From assembly GCF_003293745.1 (NCBI RefSeq), contig NZ_PTLZ01000005.1, positions 1 to 64,000 of the forward strand: a DNA stretch of 64,000 nt, read 5' to 3'. Position 1 is the stretch's first letter. Every line of letters starts with the position of its first letter. Below, piece by piece: positions 16,608 through 25,575 of this stretch. Source of the stretch: Herminiimonas fonticola. Lineage in GTDB: Bacteria > Pseudomonadota > Gammaproteobacteria > Burkholderiales > Burkholderiaceae_D. The notes under the pieces were generated by a model that was not told where the DNA came from, ran no database searches, and worked only from the letters and a program-made list of their open reading frames with translations. The position numbers and the translations under genes are program-made.

Positions 16608-16730
16608 GTGTATATTTTCCTTGTGGAAGCGGGCGCAACGCATTGAATACGGATGCTGAATACAGATGCATCGCGTTGCCGACTGCTCGAATATTCAAGC
16701 CATGCCGGCAACGCGTTTCAGTACGTGCTA

Positions 16731-17948
16731 TCAGGCAGCGATTTTCAATGCAGGGATTTTTTGATTCGACAAATAATCCATCGCTGCAGTGACGCCACTA
16801 GCCTTGATCGTGATGCCGGAAAGCTTCAGACCCATCTCGACGCCAGCCAGAGTCGCCATCAAGGTCAAGTCGTTCGCTTCCCCCAGATGACCGATGCGGA
16901 ACATGCGACCTTTCATCTTGCCGAGGCCGGTGCCTAGCGACATATTGAATCGCTCATAGATTGTTTTGCGCACAGCATCGGCATCTATGCCTTCCGGTGT
17001 CATGACGCCTGTCAGTACCGGCGAGAAAACGTCGGGATCTGCGCATTGCACTTCCAGCCCCCATGCCTTGACTGCAATGCGGCATGCCGCAGCCAGACGT
17101 TGATGACGCGCGAAAGTATTCTCCAGACCTTCATCCAGAATCATGTCCAGCGCTTCGGACAAACCGTAGAGCAAATTGGTATTTGGCGTGTATGGCCAGT
17201 AACCGGTTTTGTTCATCTCGATGATTTCGTCCCACGCCCAGAATGCGCGCGGCAGCTTGGCTGTCTTGCTGGCGGCGATGGCTTTTTTGGAGACGGCATT
17301 GAAGCTGATACCAGGTGGCAGCATCAAGCCTTTTTGCGAACCCGATACGGTGACATCGACGCCCCATTCATCATGACGATAATCGGCAGATGCCAAACCG
17401 GAAATCGTATCCACCAGCAGCAAGGCTGGATGACCGGCCGCATCGATGGCCTTGCGCACAGCGGCGATATTGGATGTGACACCAGTCGAGGTTTCGTTAT
17501 GTACAACGCAAACCGCTTTGATGACATGAGCTGTATCCGCGCGCAGACGCGCTTCGATGGCATCGGCTTGAACGCCGCGACGCCAGCCTTCTATGCCAGG
17601 CAGCCCAATGAACTCAGGCTTGAGGCCAAGTGCTTCCGCCATTTTTTTCCACAGTGTTGCGAAGTGACCTGTCTCGTACATCAGTACGGTGTCGCCCGGG
17701 CTGAGGGTGTTGGCCAGCGCGGCTTCCCAGGCACCAGTGCCGGATGCTGGATAGATGATGACCGGTTGCGTGGTTTTGAAGATTTTCTGTATGCCTGACA
17801 AGACTTTCAAACCAAGCGCCGCGAATTCCGGGCCGCGATGGTCGATGGTCGGATAACTCATCGCACGCAGGATGCGATCCGGCACGGGGCTAGGCCCGGG
17901 GATTTGTAGAAAGTGGCGGCCTGCTGGATGAAAGTCTAGTTTGATCAT
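16731..17948 (-). CDS. Class V aminotransferase (serine/aspartate-glyoxylate type)
   Basis: This is a 405-aa PLP enzyme of the alanine/serine-glyoxylate aminotransferase group. It shows IPGPSPVPDRIL at the N-terminus, YPASGTGAWEAAL, HNETSTG, VDTISGLAS, and SGSQKGLMLPPG with the PLP lysine at 206. Family members transfer an amino group from serine, alanine or aspartate to glyoxylate to give glycine. GGAG precedes the ATG. A palindromic operator (17981-17998) lies upstream, and a GntR regulator is divergent. With the aldolase at 22534 it resembles two enzymes of hydroxyaspartate/glyoxylate metabolism (inference). Confidence 0.88.
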   Translation of the reverse strand: MIKLDFHPAGRHFLQIPGPSPVPDRILRAMSYPTIDHRGPEFAALGLKVLSGIQKIFKTTQPVIIYPASGTGAWEAALANTLSPGDTVLMYETGHFATLWKKMAEALGLKPEFIGLPGIEGWRRGVQADAIEARLRADTAHVIKAVCVVHNETSTGVTSNIAAVRKAIDAAGHPALLLVDTISGLASADYRHDEWGVDVTVSGSQKGLMLPPGISFNAVSKKAIAASKTAKLPRAFWAWDEIIEMNKTGYWPYTPNTNLLYGLSEALDMILDEGLENTFARHQRLAAACRIAVKAWGLEVQCADPDVFSPVLTGVMTPEGIDADAVRKTIYERFNMSLGTGLGKMKGRMFRIGHLGEANDLTLMATLAGVEMGLKLSGITIKASGVTAAMDYLSNQKIPALKIAA

Positions 17949-17980
17949 TTAAATCTCCGTGAGAGAATTCTAATAATTGG

Positions 17981-17998
17981 ATATTGCATACAAAATAC
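17981..17998. promoter_or_regulatory. Probable GntR (FadR-type) operator 1
   Basis: The site reads ATATTG-CATA-CAAAAT-AC and matches 16 of 18 positions of the site at 22443-22460. It lies 33 bp upstream of the aminotransferase start and in front of the divergent gntR. The remaining intergenic stretch to 18248 shows nothing else clear. Confidence 0.65.
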
Positions 17999-18248
17999 TA
18001 TACCAAGTGAAATTTGATTAGTAAAGCGAATTGGGAGTTTTCTGTGACATTTGGAGGCTGATATCCGAGTCGTCGCTGAAGTCTTGTGATGCATGCTCAT
18101 TTTCTACAGCCATCAATACAAAACCTTCGAATGAAATTCATCCCAGACTGTGGTTTTAGTTGTTGTTTTCCATATGGGCCAGGCTGCTGCTAACGCAGCC
18201 AGCAAGGCACAATTCGATTAAAATACGGCATTACCCCTCGGAATTAGT

Positions 18249-19010
18249 ATGCAAAATACACTCAACATCAACGAACAGACGAACAACGCCCCCGATCTTC
18301 CACGCATGGAACGACAGCGCTTGCACGATGTAGTTGTCGAGCATTTGCAAAACCTGATCATCGAAGGTGTATTGGCTCCCGGCACCAAACTCAATGAACG
18401 CGAAGTGTGTGAGCGGCTGGGGATTTCACGCACGCCTTTGCGCGAGGCGATGAAGGTTCTTGCATCCGAAGGCTTGATCGAAATCGCACCTAACCGCGGC
18501 GCCTTCGTCTCGAAGATGAGCGACACCGAGATCTGGGAAGCATTTGAAGTCATGAGCGGCCTGGAAGCACTGTCCGGCGAGCTGGCTGCCGAACGTATCT
18601 CACCGGCAGAAATTGCAGACATCAAGGTGCTGCATGATGCGATGATCGTGTGCCGCTCGCAAAACGATTTGCCCGGCTACTACAGCCGTAATCAAACGAT
18701 CCATAACAAGATCAATGAAGCGGCACGCAATACGATGTTGCGTCAAATTTATCTTTCATTGAATCGCCGTTTGCTGGCGCTGCGTTTCAAATCCAATTTC
18801 AAGGAAGAGAAATGGGATCGCGCGATTGGCGAGCATGACGAAATGATCAAGGCGCTGGAAACCCGTGATGGCAAACGTCTGGCAAATATCCTGCGTCAGC
18901 ATTTGCTGGATAAACGTGATTCGGTCATGTCGGATTTGCGTGAATCGGCTGCAGCAAGCGCAGTTGCAGCAGCCACTTCTGCAAAATCAAAGGTAGCGGC
19001 GCGCAAATAA
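18249..19010 (+). CDS. GntR-family transcriptional regulator (FCD domain)
   Basis: This is a 253-aa regulator. An N-terminal winged helix (about 18-85) has the typical PGTKLNERE...LGISRTPLREAMKVLASEGLIE signature. The FCD ligand-binding helical bundle lies at about 95-225, with metal/ligand residues such as the His in NQTIHNKINEAA and GEHDEMIKAL. The C-terminus is an Ala/Ser/Lys-rich tail. It is divergent from the aminotransferase-ydiJ pair and convergent with tctCBA, and two matching palindromes in the locus suggest it controls all of them. The ligand is likely a carboxylic or amino acid (inference). Confidence 0.92.
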   Translation: MQNTLNINEQTNNAPDLPRMERQRLHDVVVEHLQNLIIEGVLAPGTKLNEREVCERLGISRTPLREAMKVLASEGLIEIAPNRGAFVSKMSDTEIWEAFEVMSGLEALSGELAAERISPAEIADIKVLHDAMIVCRSQNDLPGYYSRNQTIHNKINEAARNTMLRQIYLSLNRRLLALRFKSNFKEEKWDRAIGEHDEMIKALETRDGKRLANILRQHLLDKRDSVMSDLRESAAASAVAAATSAKSKVAARK

Positions 19011-19032
19011 CACCTGGAGTAGCAGATATAAA

Positions 19033-19060
19033 AAAAGCCTGGAGTTTGCTCCAGGCTTTT
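19033..19060. terminator. Bidirectional terminator between gntR and tctA
   Basis: Perfect arms AAAAGCCTGGAG/CTCCAGGCTTTT enclose a TTTG loop, with T-runs on both strands. It serves the convergent gntR and tctA. Confidence 0.92.
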
Positions 19061-19089
19061 TCTTTTGTACTGCTGTTTGACTTGTTACG

Positions 19090-20601
19090 TCAGACCGCAA
19101 GCACCGGTTCGCGATTCCGCAAGCGCGCAATCAAACTGCTTACCAATGGCCACAGCAAGGCGATCAGCGCCAATGTCATGATGGTGCCAACCAGACCACC
19201 GCTCCAGAATACGCCGAGTGCACCTTTGGAGCCGACCATGGTTTGACGGAAGGCATCTTCAGCTCTATCGCCCAGCACCAAGGCAAGCACCAGTGGTGCC
19301 AATGGATAGCTGAGTTTTTTGAAGATATAGCCGATTACACCGAACACCACCATCTGCCAGATATCGAAGATCGCATTGTGCACGGTGTACGCACCGATCG
19401 CGCAAATCACCATGATCGCTGGTGCGATGATCGAGAACGGAATCCGCAAAATCGCAGCGAACAGCGGCACGGTTGAGAGCACCACCAACAGACCAGCGAT
19501 GTTGCCAAGGTACATGCTGGCAATCAGGCTCCAGACAAATTCCTTCTGTTCGACGAACAGCATGGGACCAGGTTGCAAGCCCCAGATCATCAAGCCGCCG
19601 AGCAAAACCGCCGCAGTAGCAGAACCCGGAATACCCAGTGCCAGCATAGGCAGTAATGCGCTGGTGCCTGCCGCATGTGCTGCAGTCTCTGGTGCAAGCA
19701 CACCTTCGATCGCGCCTTTGCCGAATTCATCCGGCGTGCGCGAAAACTTCTTCGCCATGCCATAACCCATGAACGACGCAGCGACCGCACCGCCCGGCGT
19801 AATGCCGAGCCAGCATCCGATGATGGATGAGCGCAGCAATGTCATCCAGTACTTGGGCAAAGAAGCCCAGGTTTTGAAAACGACTTTCAGATCGATCTGC
19901 GCTTTCTTGCCTTTGAACGCCAGACCTTCTTCCATCGTCATCAGGATTTCGCTGACACCGAACAAGCCGATGACTGCGACCAGGAAGTCGAAGCCGCGCA
20001 ACAGTTCAGGGAAGTCGAATGTCATCCGCAACTGGCCGGAAATCGTATCCATGCCGACCGCTGCCAACAAAAATCCGGCGCACATCGAGATAATGATCTT
20101 CGCTTTCGGTTCCTTGCCCATACCGATGAAACTGCAAAAAGTCAGGAAGTAGACAGCGAAGAATTCCGGTGGGCCGAAGCGTAATGCAAACTTTGCCACC
20201 AACGGTGCGAGGAAGGTAATGACGACCACACCAAACAGTGCACCTATGCACGAGCCGGTAAATGCGCTGGTCAGCGCCTGCCCCGCTCGCCCCTGTTGTG
20301 CCATCGGATAACCATCGAAAGTTGTCGCAACTGACCATGCCTCGCCCGGAATATTGAACAGAATGGATGTGATTGCACCACCGAACAATGCGCCCCAGTA
20401 AATACACGACAGCAAAATAATTGCCGATGTAGGATTCATTGAAAACGTTAGCGGTAACAGGATAGCGACACCATTCGGGCCGCCCAGGCCAGGTAACACA
20501 CCGACCACGATCCCCAGCAGAATCCCGAGCAGCATCAAACCGGTATTGTGCCAACTGAGTACGTGGCCAAAGCCATGCATGAGTGAATTAAGTTCTTCCA
20601 T
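19090..20601 (-). CDS. tctA: Tripartite tricarboxylate transporter, large membrane subunit
   Basis: This is a 503-aa polytopic protein with about 11-12 membrane segments. It has the TctA signature near the N-terminus (GLMLLGILLGIVVGVLPGLGGPNG) and its internal repeat further on (GTSALLPMLALGIPGSATAAVLLGGL). The two glycine/proline-rich loops form the substrate path. It works with TctB and a periplasmic TctC to take up citrate-like dicarboxylates or other organic acids with Na+ or H+. GAGGA lies before the ATG, which follows the tctB stop by 8 bp, so the genes are one operon. Confidence 0.95.
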   Translation of the reverse strand: MEELNSLMHGFGHVLSWHNTGLMLLGILLGIVVGVLPGLGGPNGVAILLPLTFSMNPTSAIILLSCIYWGALFGGAITSILFNIPGEAWSVATTFDGYPMAQQGRAGQALTSAFTGSCIGALFGVVVITFLAPLVAKFALRFGPPEFFAVYFLTFCSFIGMGKEPKAKIIISMCAGFLLAAVGMDTISGQLRMTFDFPELLRGFDFLVAVIGLFGVSEILMTMEEGLAFKGKKAQIDLKVVFKTWASLPKYWMTLLRSSIIGCWLGITPGGAVAASFMGYGMAKKFSRTPDEFGKGAIEGVLAPETAAHAAGTSALLPMLALGIPGSATAAVLLGGLMIWGLQPGPMLFVEQKEFVWSLIASMYLGNIAGLLVVLSTVPLFAAILRIPFSIIAPAIMVICAIGAYTVHNAIFDIWQMVVFGVIGYIFKKLSYPLAPLVLALVLGDRAEDAFRQTMVGSKGALGVFWSGGLVGTIMTLALIALLWPLVSSLIARLRNREPVLAV

Positions 20602-20609
20602 GATTATCC

Positions 20610-21131
20610 TCAGTAGCCAAGCCAGTTTTCCAGCGGGCCTTTTGGTAAAGGCACCATGAACTGGATTTCAAAAATGAAGAAGAAAAATCCCATCAGGCAG
20701 ATCGACACGAGAGCCGCTTTCCAGATCGGAAATTTACCGAGGAAGACCATGAAGGCCGCGATGAAAAGTGTGGAGGCAACGTAGATGCCGAGATAACTGA
20801 TTGTAAAAACAAAGAGGAGTAGCGGTAGCAGAATGACTGCGACCAGTTTGGCTTGCGCAACTTCGATGAACGGTGTTTGATCGTTGTCGCGAATCGCGTG
20901 AATGAACACGACGATGCTGGCAATGAAAACGATCGCCGCGAGACGTATCGGAAAATAACCGGCTTCAGGACCATACGGGCCCCAACCTGCACCGAGTTTG
21001 TAGTTATCCCACATCAGGATCAATGAGCCGATTGCGAGCGCCAAGGAAACGGCAATTTCTGCCGTGCGTATGGAAAAGACCGCAGGAGAAGACTCACGCA
21101 CTTCCTCGATCAGTGGTTCAGAATTATTCAT
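20610..21131 (-). CDS. tctB: Tripartite tricarboxylate transporter, small membrane subunit
   Basis: This is a 173-aa protein with four predicted membrane helices (about 25-42, 60-80, 98-120 and 130-155), the TctB layout. I start at ATG 21131 (MNNSEPLIEEV), with GGGTAAG upstream. The frame is open further upstream only through a GTG that has no ribosome site. It sits between tctC and tctA in one operon. Confidence 0.9.
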   Translation of the reverse strand: MNNSEPLIEEVRESSPAVFSIRTAEIAVSLALAIGSLILMWDNYKLGAGWGPYGPEAGYFPIRLAAIVFIASIVVFIHAIRDNDQTPFIEVAQAKLVAVILLPLLLFVFTISYLGIYVASTLFIAAFMVFLGKFPIWKAALVSICLMGFFFFIFEIQFMVPLPKGPLENWLGY

Positions 21132-21242
21132 ATTGCTTACCCGTAAAGTGATGGTTGATTCAGTGAACGTCAAACACCTATGCACGCTTGTGCAAGGGCG
21201 TTGACGTCACTGAATCCTCGGGATGTCAGAGATGACGTTCGA

Positions 21243-22247
21243 TTACTTTGTAACGACGAAACCGGCGGCCTTCATGATTTCCCGGTGAGCCTGCTCATCT
21301 TTTGCGAGGAATACATCGAGCGGTGCACCAGAAACGAATTCAGGTTGCAAGGCATTTTTCTCGAGGTAGGTTTTCCATTCCGGTGTTTCGACAACCTTTT
21401 TGAACAGGTCGACATAGAACTTTTGTTCATCCGGTTTGACGCCGCCCGGCATCATGAAAATACGCAGCATCTGGTAACTGACATTGAGGCCGCTTTCCTT
21501 GCAGGTCGGGATATCGGACCACGCCATCGTGTCTGTGACCTTGGCGGTGTAGCTGATGCGTTTTTCCTGGAATACGCAGAGTGCCTGATGCTGTCCGGCG
21601 CGCCATTGCGACACCGACTCGGATGGATTGTTGGTGTCGGAATCGATATGTTTGCCGGAGAGTTGCGTCGCTGCTTCGCCACCGCCCTTGTACGGAATGT
21701 AGAGGAACTTGGCGCCAGTGGCTTTTTCAATCATGGTGGTGATCATGTGATCTTCACGCTTGGAGCTGGTACCACCCATCTTGAAGGTTTCCGGCTTGGC
21801 CTTTACCGCAGCGATGTAATCCATCGGTTTTTTGTAGCCGGCTTCTGTATTGGTCCACAGCACAAAAGCATCTTGCGCAATCATCGCGATCGGCGTCAGG
21901 TCGCGCCAGTTAAACGGCAAGCCGGTTGCCAGTGGCGTGGTGTAAATCGAAGAAGACGCAACAATGATTTTGTTTGGATCGCCGCGTGATGCCTTCACGT
22001 CAAGCAGGCCTTCCGCGCCGCTGGCACCGGACTTGTTGCTGACGATGAAGGGCTGCTTCATCAGATTATGTTTGGTGATGATGCCCTGAATGGAGCGCGC
22101 CATCTGATCGGAGGCGCCACCTGCGCTGAACGGCACAACCATTTCAACCGGTTTGGTAGGCTCCCAAGCGTGTGCACTGAAAGCGCTGCACAAGGTGGCA
22201 AGGACGAATCCGATCTTGATCGGTTGGACAATCAGTTTTTTTTGCAT
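21243..22247 (-). CDS. tctC: Tripartite tricarboxylate transporter substrate-binding protein (Bug family)
   Basis: This is a 334-aa periplasmic protein. The signal peptide is residues 1-27 (basic MQKKLIVQPIK, hydrophobic core, AHA-W cleavage). Bug motifs are present: KPVEMVVPFSAGGASDQMAR near the N-terminus and FLYIPYKGGGEAATQLSGKHID in the middle. It captures the substrate and delivers it to TctAB. GGAGA precedes the ATG. The operator at 22443-22460 lies about 200 bp upstream in the divergent promoter region shared with the aldolase gene. Confidence 0.93.
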   Translation of the reverse strand: MQKKLIVQPIKIGFVLATLCSAFSAHAWEPTKPVEMVVPFSAGGASDQMARSIQGIITKHNLMKQPFIVSNKSGASGAEGLLDVKASRGDPNKIIVASSSIYTTPLATGLPFNWRDLTPIAMIAQDAFVLWTNTEAGYKKPMDYIAAVKAKPETFKMGGTSSKREDHMITTMIEKATGAKFLYIPYKGGGEAATQLSGKHIDSDTNNPSESVSQWRAGQHQALCVFQEKRISYTAKVTDTMAWSDIPTCKESGLNVSYQMLRIFMMPGGVKPDEQKFYVDLFKKVVETPEWKTYLEKNALQPEFVSGAPLDVFLAKDEQAHREIMKAAGFVVTK

Positions 22248-22442
22248 GATGCTGTCTCCGTTATAGTGGGTTAAACCCGTTTTTAATCATTTGCTACCTC
22301 GGGGGCGGCTCTGTGGCGCCTCCCGAACTGTTTTCCTCCAAACACCGTGCCATGCATGGATAGCGTTCTCACTATCGTCACGCTACCGCCGCAATCAACC
22401 TTCCTTCAGATTTTCATGCATGTTCCAAACTATACATTTGGA

Positions 22443-22460
22443 ATATTGAATACAATATAC
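22443..22460. promoter_or_regulatory. Probable GntR (FadR-type) operator 2
   Basis: ATATTG-AATA-CAATAT is a perfect palindrome followed by AC. It is nearly identical to the site at 17981-17998. It lies in the 286-bp gap between the divergent tctC and aldolase genes, 74 bp before the aldolase ATG. The rest of the gap shows no gene. Confidence 0.7.
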
Positions 22461-22533
22461 ATTTTAAAATAAATGTCAATTGTTGATCTTGGTAACTTTT
22501 TTGCCTAACCATACATATACCGTGGGGACCCTG

Positions 22534-23676
22534 ATGACTACTGACTTTTCGATAAAATTGCCCCCGATTGCCAAGCGCGGAGATACGCTGGCACAGGTCA
22601 GCACGCCTGCCTTATTGATAGAGTTGGACGCTTTTGAACACAATATTGCGTGTATGGCAGACATGGCGAGACAGCACGGGGTTGCGCTCAGACCGCATGC
22701 CAAGGCCCACAAATCCAGTGTCATTGCCCAAAAGCAGATCGCGGCTGGCGCAATTGGCATCTGCTGCCAAAAACTGAGCGAGGCCTATCCGTTTGTAGCA
22801 GCTGGAATTTCTGACATATATATAAGCAATGAATTTGTCGGCCCCGCCAAAGTCGCGATGGCGATTGAGCTGGCGCGGCACGTCAAGTTAAGTTTGTGCG
22901 TCGACCATATTGCGCAAATCGAAGCGCTTGGATTGGCCGCCGACGCAGCCGGCGTCGTGATCACGGTATTGGTGGAAGTCGATATCGGGCAGGCGCGCTG
23001 CGGCGTCGCGCGAATGGAAGGGCTGGCAACCTTGGTGGACGGCATAGTGCGTCACCCTGCCTTGCGTTTCGGTGGCCTGCAGGCATTCCACGGTGGCATT
23101 CAGCATCTGACAACGTGGGATTTGCGCCGCACATCGGCGGCGGCATCTGCAGACAAAGTGGCCACGTATGCGCAGTTCCTCGCTGCACGCGGCATTGCTT
23201 GCCCGCTTATCACCGGTGGCGGCACAGGTACTGCAGAGTTTGACGTTGCCAGTGGTGTGTTCACTGAAATCCAGCCCGGCTCTTACATTTTCATGGATGC
23301 GCATTATGGTGCCAACGAATGGGCCGGTAATAAGATGCCGCGCCACAGTCTGTTCATTGCAGCAACCATCATGAGTACGGCGAAGAACGACATTGCCGTA
23401 TGTGATGTCGGTTTGAAAGGGGTTGCAATCGATTCCGGCATGCCGCTGGTAAAGCAAGACGACGAATTGAAATTTATCCGCGCCAACGACGAACACGGTG
23501 TACTGAAAATTATCGATAATCCAGACGCAATTGCCCGCGATCGGCTGGGTGAACAAGTGTTACTGATACCCGGTCATTGCGATCCGACCGCCAACCTTTA
23601 TGACCAATACGTCTGCATCAGAAACGACAGAGTAGAAGATATCTGGGACATAGATGCACGCGGCTTAAGTCAGTAA
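22534..23676 (+). CDS. D-threonine aldolase / 3-hydroxyaspartate aldolase-like PLP enzyme
   Basis: This is a 380-aa fold type III PLP enzyme (alanine racemase-like barrel). The start is ATG 22534 (MTTDFSIK), with a weak GGGG upstream. The PLP lysine is about residue 57 in RPHAKAHKS. The C-terminal PGHCDPTANLYD has the His348-x-Asp350 pair that binds Mn2+ in D-threonine aldolase; D-threo-3-hydroxyaspartate dehydratase has a related site. Likely reaction: cleavage of a D- or erythro-beta-hydroxy amino acid to glycine plus an aldehyde such as glyoxylate. It shares an operator with tctC and probably a regulator with the aminotransferase at 16731. Confidence 0.88.
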   Translation: MTTDFSIKLPPIAKRGDTLAQVSTPALLIELDAFEHNIACMADMARQHGVALRPHAKAHKSSVIAQKQIAAGAIGICCQKLSEAYPFVAAGISDIYISNEFVGPAKVAMAIELARHVKLSLCVDHIAQIEALGLAADAAGVVITVLVEVDIGQARCGVARMEGLATLVDGIVRHPALRFGGLQAFHGGIQHLTTWDLRRTSAAASADKVATYAQFLAARGIACPLITGGGTGTAEFDVASGVFTEIQPGSYIFMDAHYGANEWAGNKMPRHSLFIAATIMSTAKNDIAVCDVGLKGVAIDSGMPLVKQDDELKFIRANDEHGVLKIIDNPDAIARDRLGEQVLLIPGHCDPTANLYDQYVCIRNDRVEDIWDIDARGLSQ

Positions 23677-23694
23677 CAAAAACTCATTGGTAAC

Positions 23695-23749
23695 AAATGT
23701 CTGCTTGGGGGCGATACAGGAAGGACGCTATCGCCCCAAGCAGACATTT
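23695..23749 (+). terminator. Terminator after the aldolase gene
   Basis: Long arms (23695-23716 and 23729-23749) pair over about 21 bp with one bulged G, followed by T-rich sequence. The rest of 23677-23989 has no gene; a 9-bp hairpin CAATACCTT/AAGGTATTG lies at 23946-23967, just before the next gene. Confidence 0.9.
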
Positions 23750-23989
23750 TTAACGTAATGAATTATTAAATACTTCCTCGTTTTCCCAATCCACGGTATT
23801 CAATAATGAAGCTGGCAATTGCTTGTCAGCCGCCTCAATACAATAGCTACTCGCAACGCATTTTTACAATCACTACTTAGCATTCGCTTAAACCAAGTCA
23901 TCATATTGAAAGGCGATGCAGGTAAACTCCATACTCATCATTTTTCAATACCTTCAACAAGGTATTGAATTCATACAGGGGCAATCGTA

Positions 23990-24727
23990 GTGCGTTGGCA
24001 AAACTCTCGTCTTCACTTTATGCATCCATTCTCTCGCCTGATTTCAAAAAGACTCTACGTGCTCTTAGTCGCACTGGGCATCCATGCTCCTGTGGTGCAT
24101 GCTGGCCGTCCAATGGCGGTAGACGATGCTGCCATCATAAATCCCCAAGGCTGTGAGTTAGAGACATGGGTGCAAAAAAACCAATCTGAAACCCAGTATT
24201 GGGCTCTTCCGTCCTGCAATATAAGTGGCAATTTCGAACTGACATTAGGTAGCGTCCGTACCGTTAGCGATCAAGACAAGCAAACCGCCATAGTCATGCA
24301 GGGAAAAACGGTAATGAAGAGATTGGACACAAATGGGTGGGGTGCGGGACTGGTGATCGGTAATCAATTCGATAAGGACAAGAGCCCTGCCGGGGACATA
24401 TATGTCAATGTACCGGTCAGTTTTTCATATATGGACGATTACTTTTTGGTGCACGTCAATTCAGGTTGGCTCCATAAACGCGACAGCGGTCGTGACCTTA
24501 TGACATGGGGAGTTGGTTCCGAGTTACAAGTGACCGAACGTACTGGTTTCACATCTGAAGTGTATCGGCAAGATGTCGGCAAACCGTATTATCAGCTCGG
24601 TATCCGTCATCAACTTATACCGAATCGATTACAAATAGATGCAAGTTATGGCAATCGTTTTAACGGCGGCGATAATCGATTTTTTTCAATTGGAATCGTA
24701 TTATCGGTTGACGCTCTCATTCCATAA
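23990..24727 (+). CDS. Putative outer-membrane beta-barrel protein
   Basis: This is a 245-aa secreted protein. A signal peptide spans about residues 11-38 (MHPFSRLISKRL, hydrophobic core, HAG cleavage). The mature part is rich in alternating aromatic strands (VNVPVSFSYMDDYFLVHVNSGW, YYQLGIRHQLI) and ends in a strand (FFSIGIVLSVDALIP), typical of small outer-membrane barrels. I keep the GTG at 23990, since AGGGG lies 9 bp upstream; ATG 24020 fits the signal peptide equally well but has no ribosome site. No specific function can be given. It stands alone. Confidence 0.7.
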   Translation: MRWQNSRLHFMHPFSRLISKRLYVLLVALGIHAPVVHAGRPMAVDDAAIINPQGCELETWVQKNQSETQYWALPSCNISGNFELTLGSVRTVSDQDKQTAIVMQGKTVMKRLDTNGWGAGLVIGNQFDKDKSPAGDIYVNVPVSFSYMDDYFLVHVNSGWLHKRDSGRDLMTWGVGSELQVTERTGFTSEVYRQDVGKPYYQLGIRHQLIPNRLQIDASYGNRFNGGDNRFFSIGIVLSVDALIP

Positions 24728-24945
24728 AAACGAGTTAGGTGTCGGGTTCATCGCCTTTAGTATTTCCAGCTTCACTTTCACTGCCCGCTTATGGCCGATT
24801 GCGAAAAAAATCAGGAAGTACTGCGAATTTTATTGGCACTTGTTTCAAAAAATTAGATCGAAGGCCTATGCGATAGGGCAACTCAGTCCAAAGGTGGATT
24901 GGAGAATGTCACCTTTATTATCTGCCCCCATTCAGGAGAACCAAG

Positions 24946-25425
24946 ATGATCAGCAAAAACACGATTTGTCTCTGGTACGACGGCACCGCGTTAGACGCCG
25001 CAAAGTTCTACGCCGAAACGTTCCCTGACAGCACGGTAGGGGCTGTCCATCGCGCACCCGGTGCCTATCCTTCAGGCAAGGAGGGTGATGTTTTGACGGT
25101 CGAGTTCACGGTAATGGGCATTCCTTGTCTAGGCTTGAACGGAGGAGCAACATTCAAACACAACGAGGCTTTCTCGTTTCAGGTTGCAACTGACGACCAG
25201 GCTGAAACAGATCGCTTGTGGAATGCAATTATCAAAAACGGTGGACAGGAAAGCGCATGCGGCTGGTGCAAGGACAGATGGGGATTATCGTGGCAGATCA
25301 CACCACGCGTCCTGACGGCCGCGGTCACTAATCCTGATCGCGTTGCGGCCAAGCGCGCGTTCGAAGCCATGATGGAGATGAAAAAGATCGATATCGCTGC
25401 AATCGAAGCAGCGCAGCGTGGCTGA
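24946..25425 (+). CDS. VOC superfamily protein (PhnB-like)
   Basis: This is a 159-aa cytosolic protein of the '3-demethylubiquinone-9 3-methyltransferase domain'/PhnB-like group of the glyoxalase-bleomycin fold. It begins NTICLWYDGTALDAAKFYAETFPDS and has the family's FKHNEAFSFQV and CGWCKDRWGLSWQITP motifs. Despite the name these are usually not methyltransferases; the reaction is unknown. CAGGAG lies about 13 bp upstream and AAG closer. The preceding gap 24728-24945 shows nothing. Confidence 0.9.
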   Translation: MISKNTICLWYDGTALDAAKFYAETFPDSTVGAVHRAPGAYPSGKEGDVLTVEFTVMGIPCLGLNGGATFKHNEAFSFQVATDDQAETDRLWNAIIKNGGQESACGWCKDRWGLSWQITPRVLTAAVTNPDRVAAKRAFEAMMEMKKIDIAAIEAAQRG

Positions 25426-25482
25426 CACTCTTGACGTCGGCCCGCCCCCTCAATTTGTTTTAAACAACGCTCTCTCGCATAT

Positions 25483-25527
25483 GTCCGCTTCTGACCGTTA
25501 GCGGACTGACTGCTTACGACCCGAAAC
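25483..25527 (+). repeat. Dispersed intergenic repeat, copy 2
   Basis: It contains GTCCGCTTCTGACCGTTAGC and then GACTGACTGCTTACG (25504-25518). The latter 15 bp are identical to 28023-28037 on the other side of chrBA, in the same orientation. Confidence 0.7.
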
Positions 25528-25575
25528 AAACGTTCGAGGCATTCAATCGGAAGCGGATCGGTATCAGCACATTAC

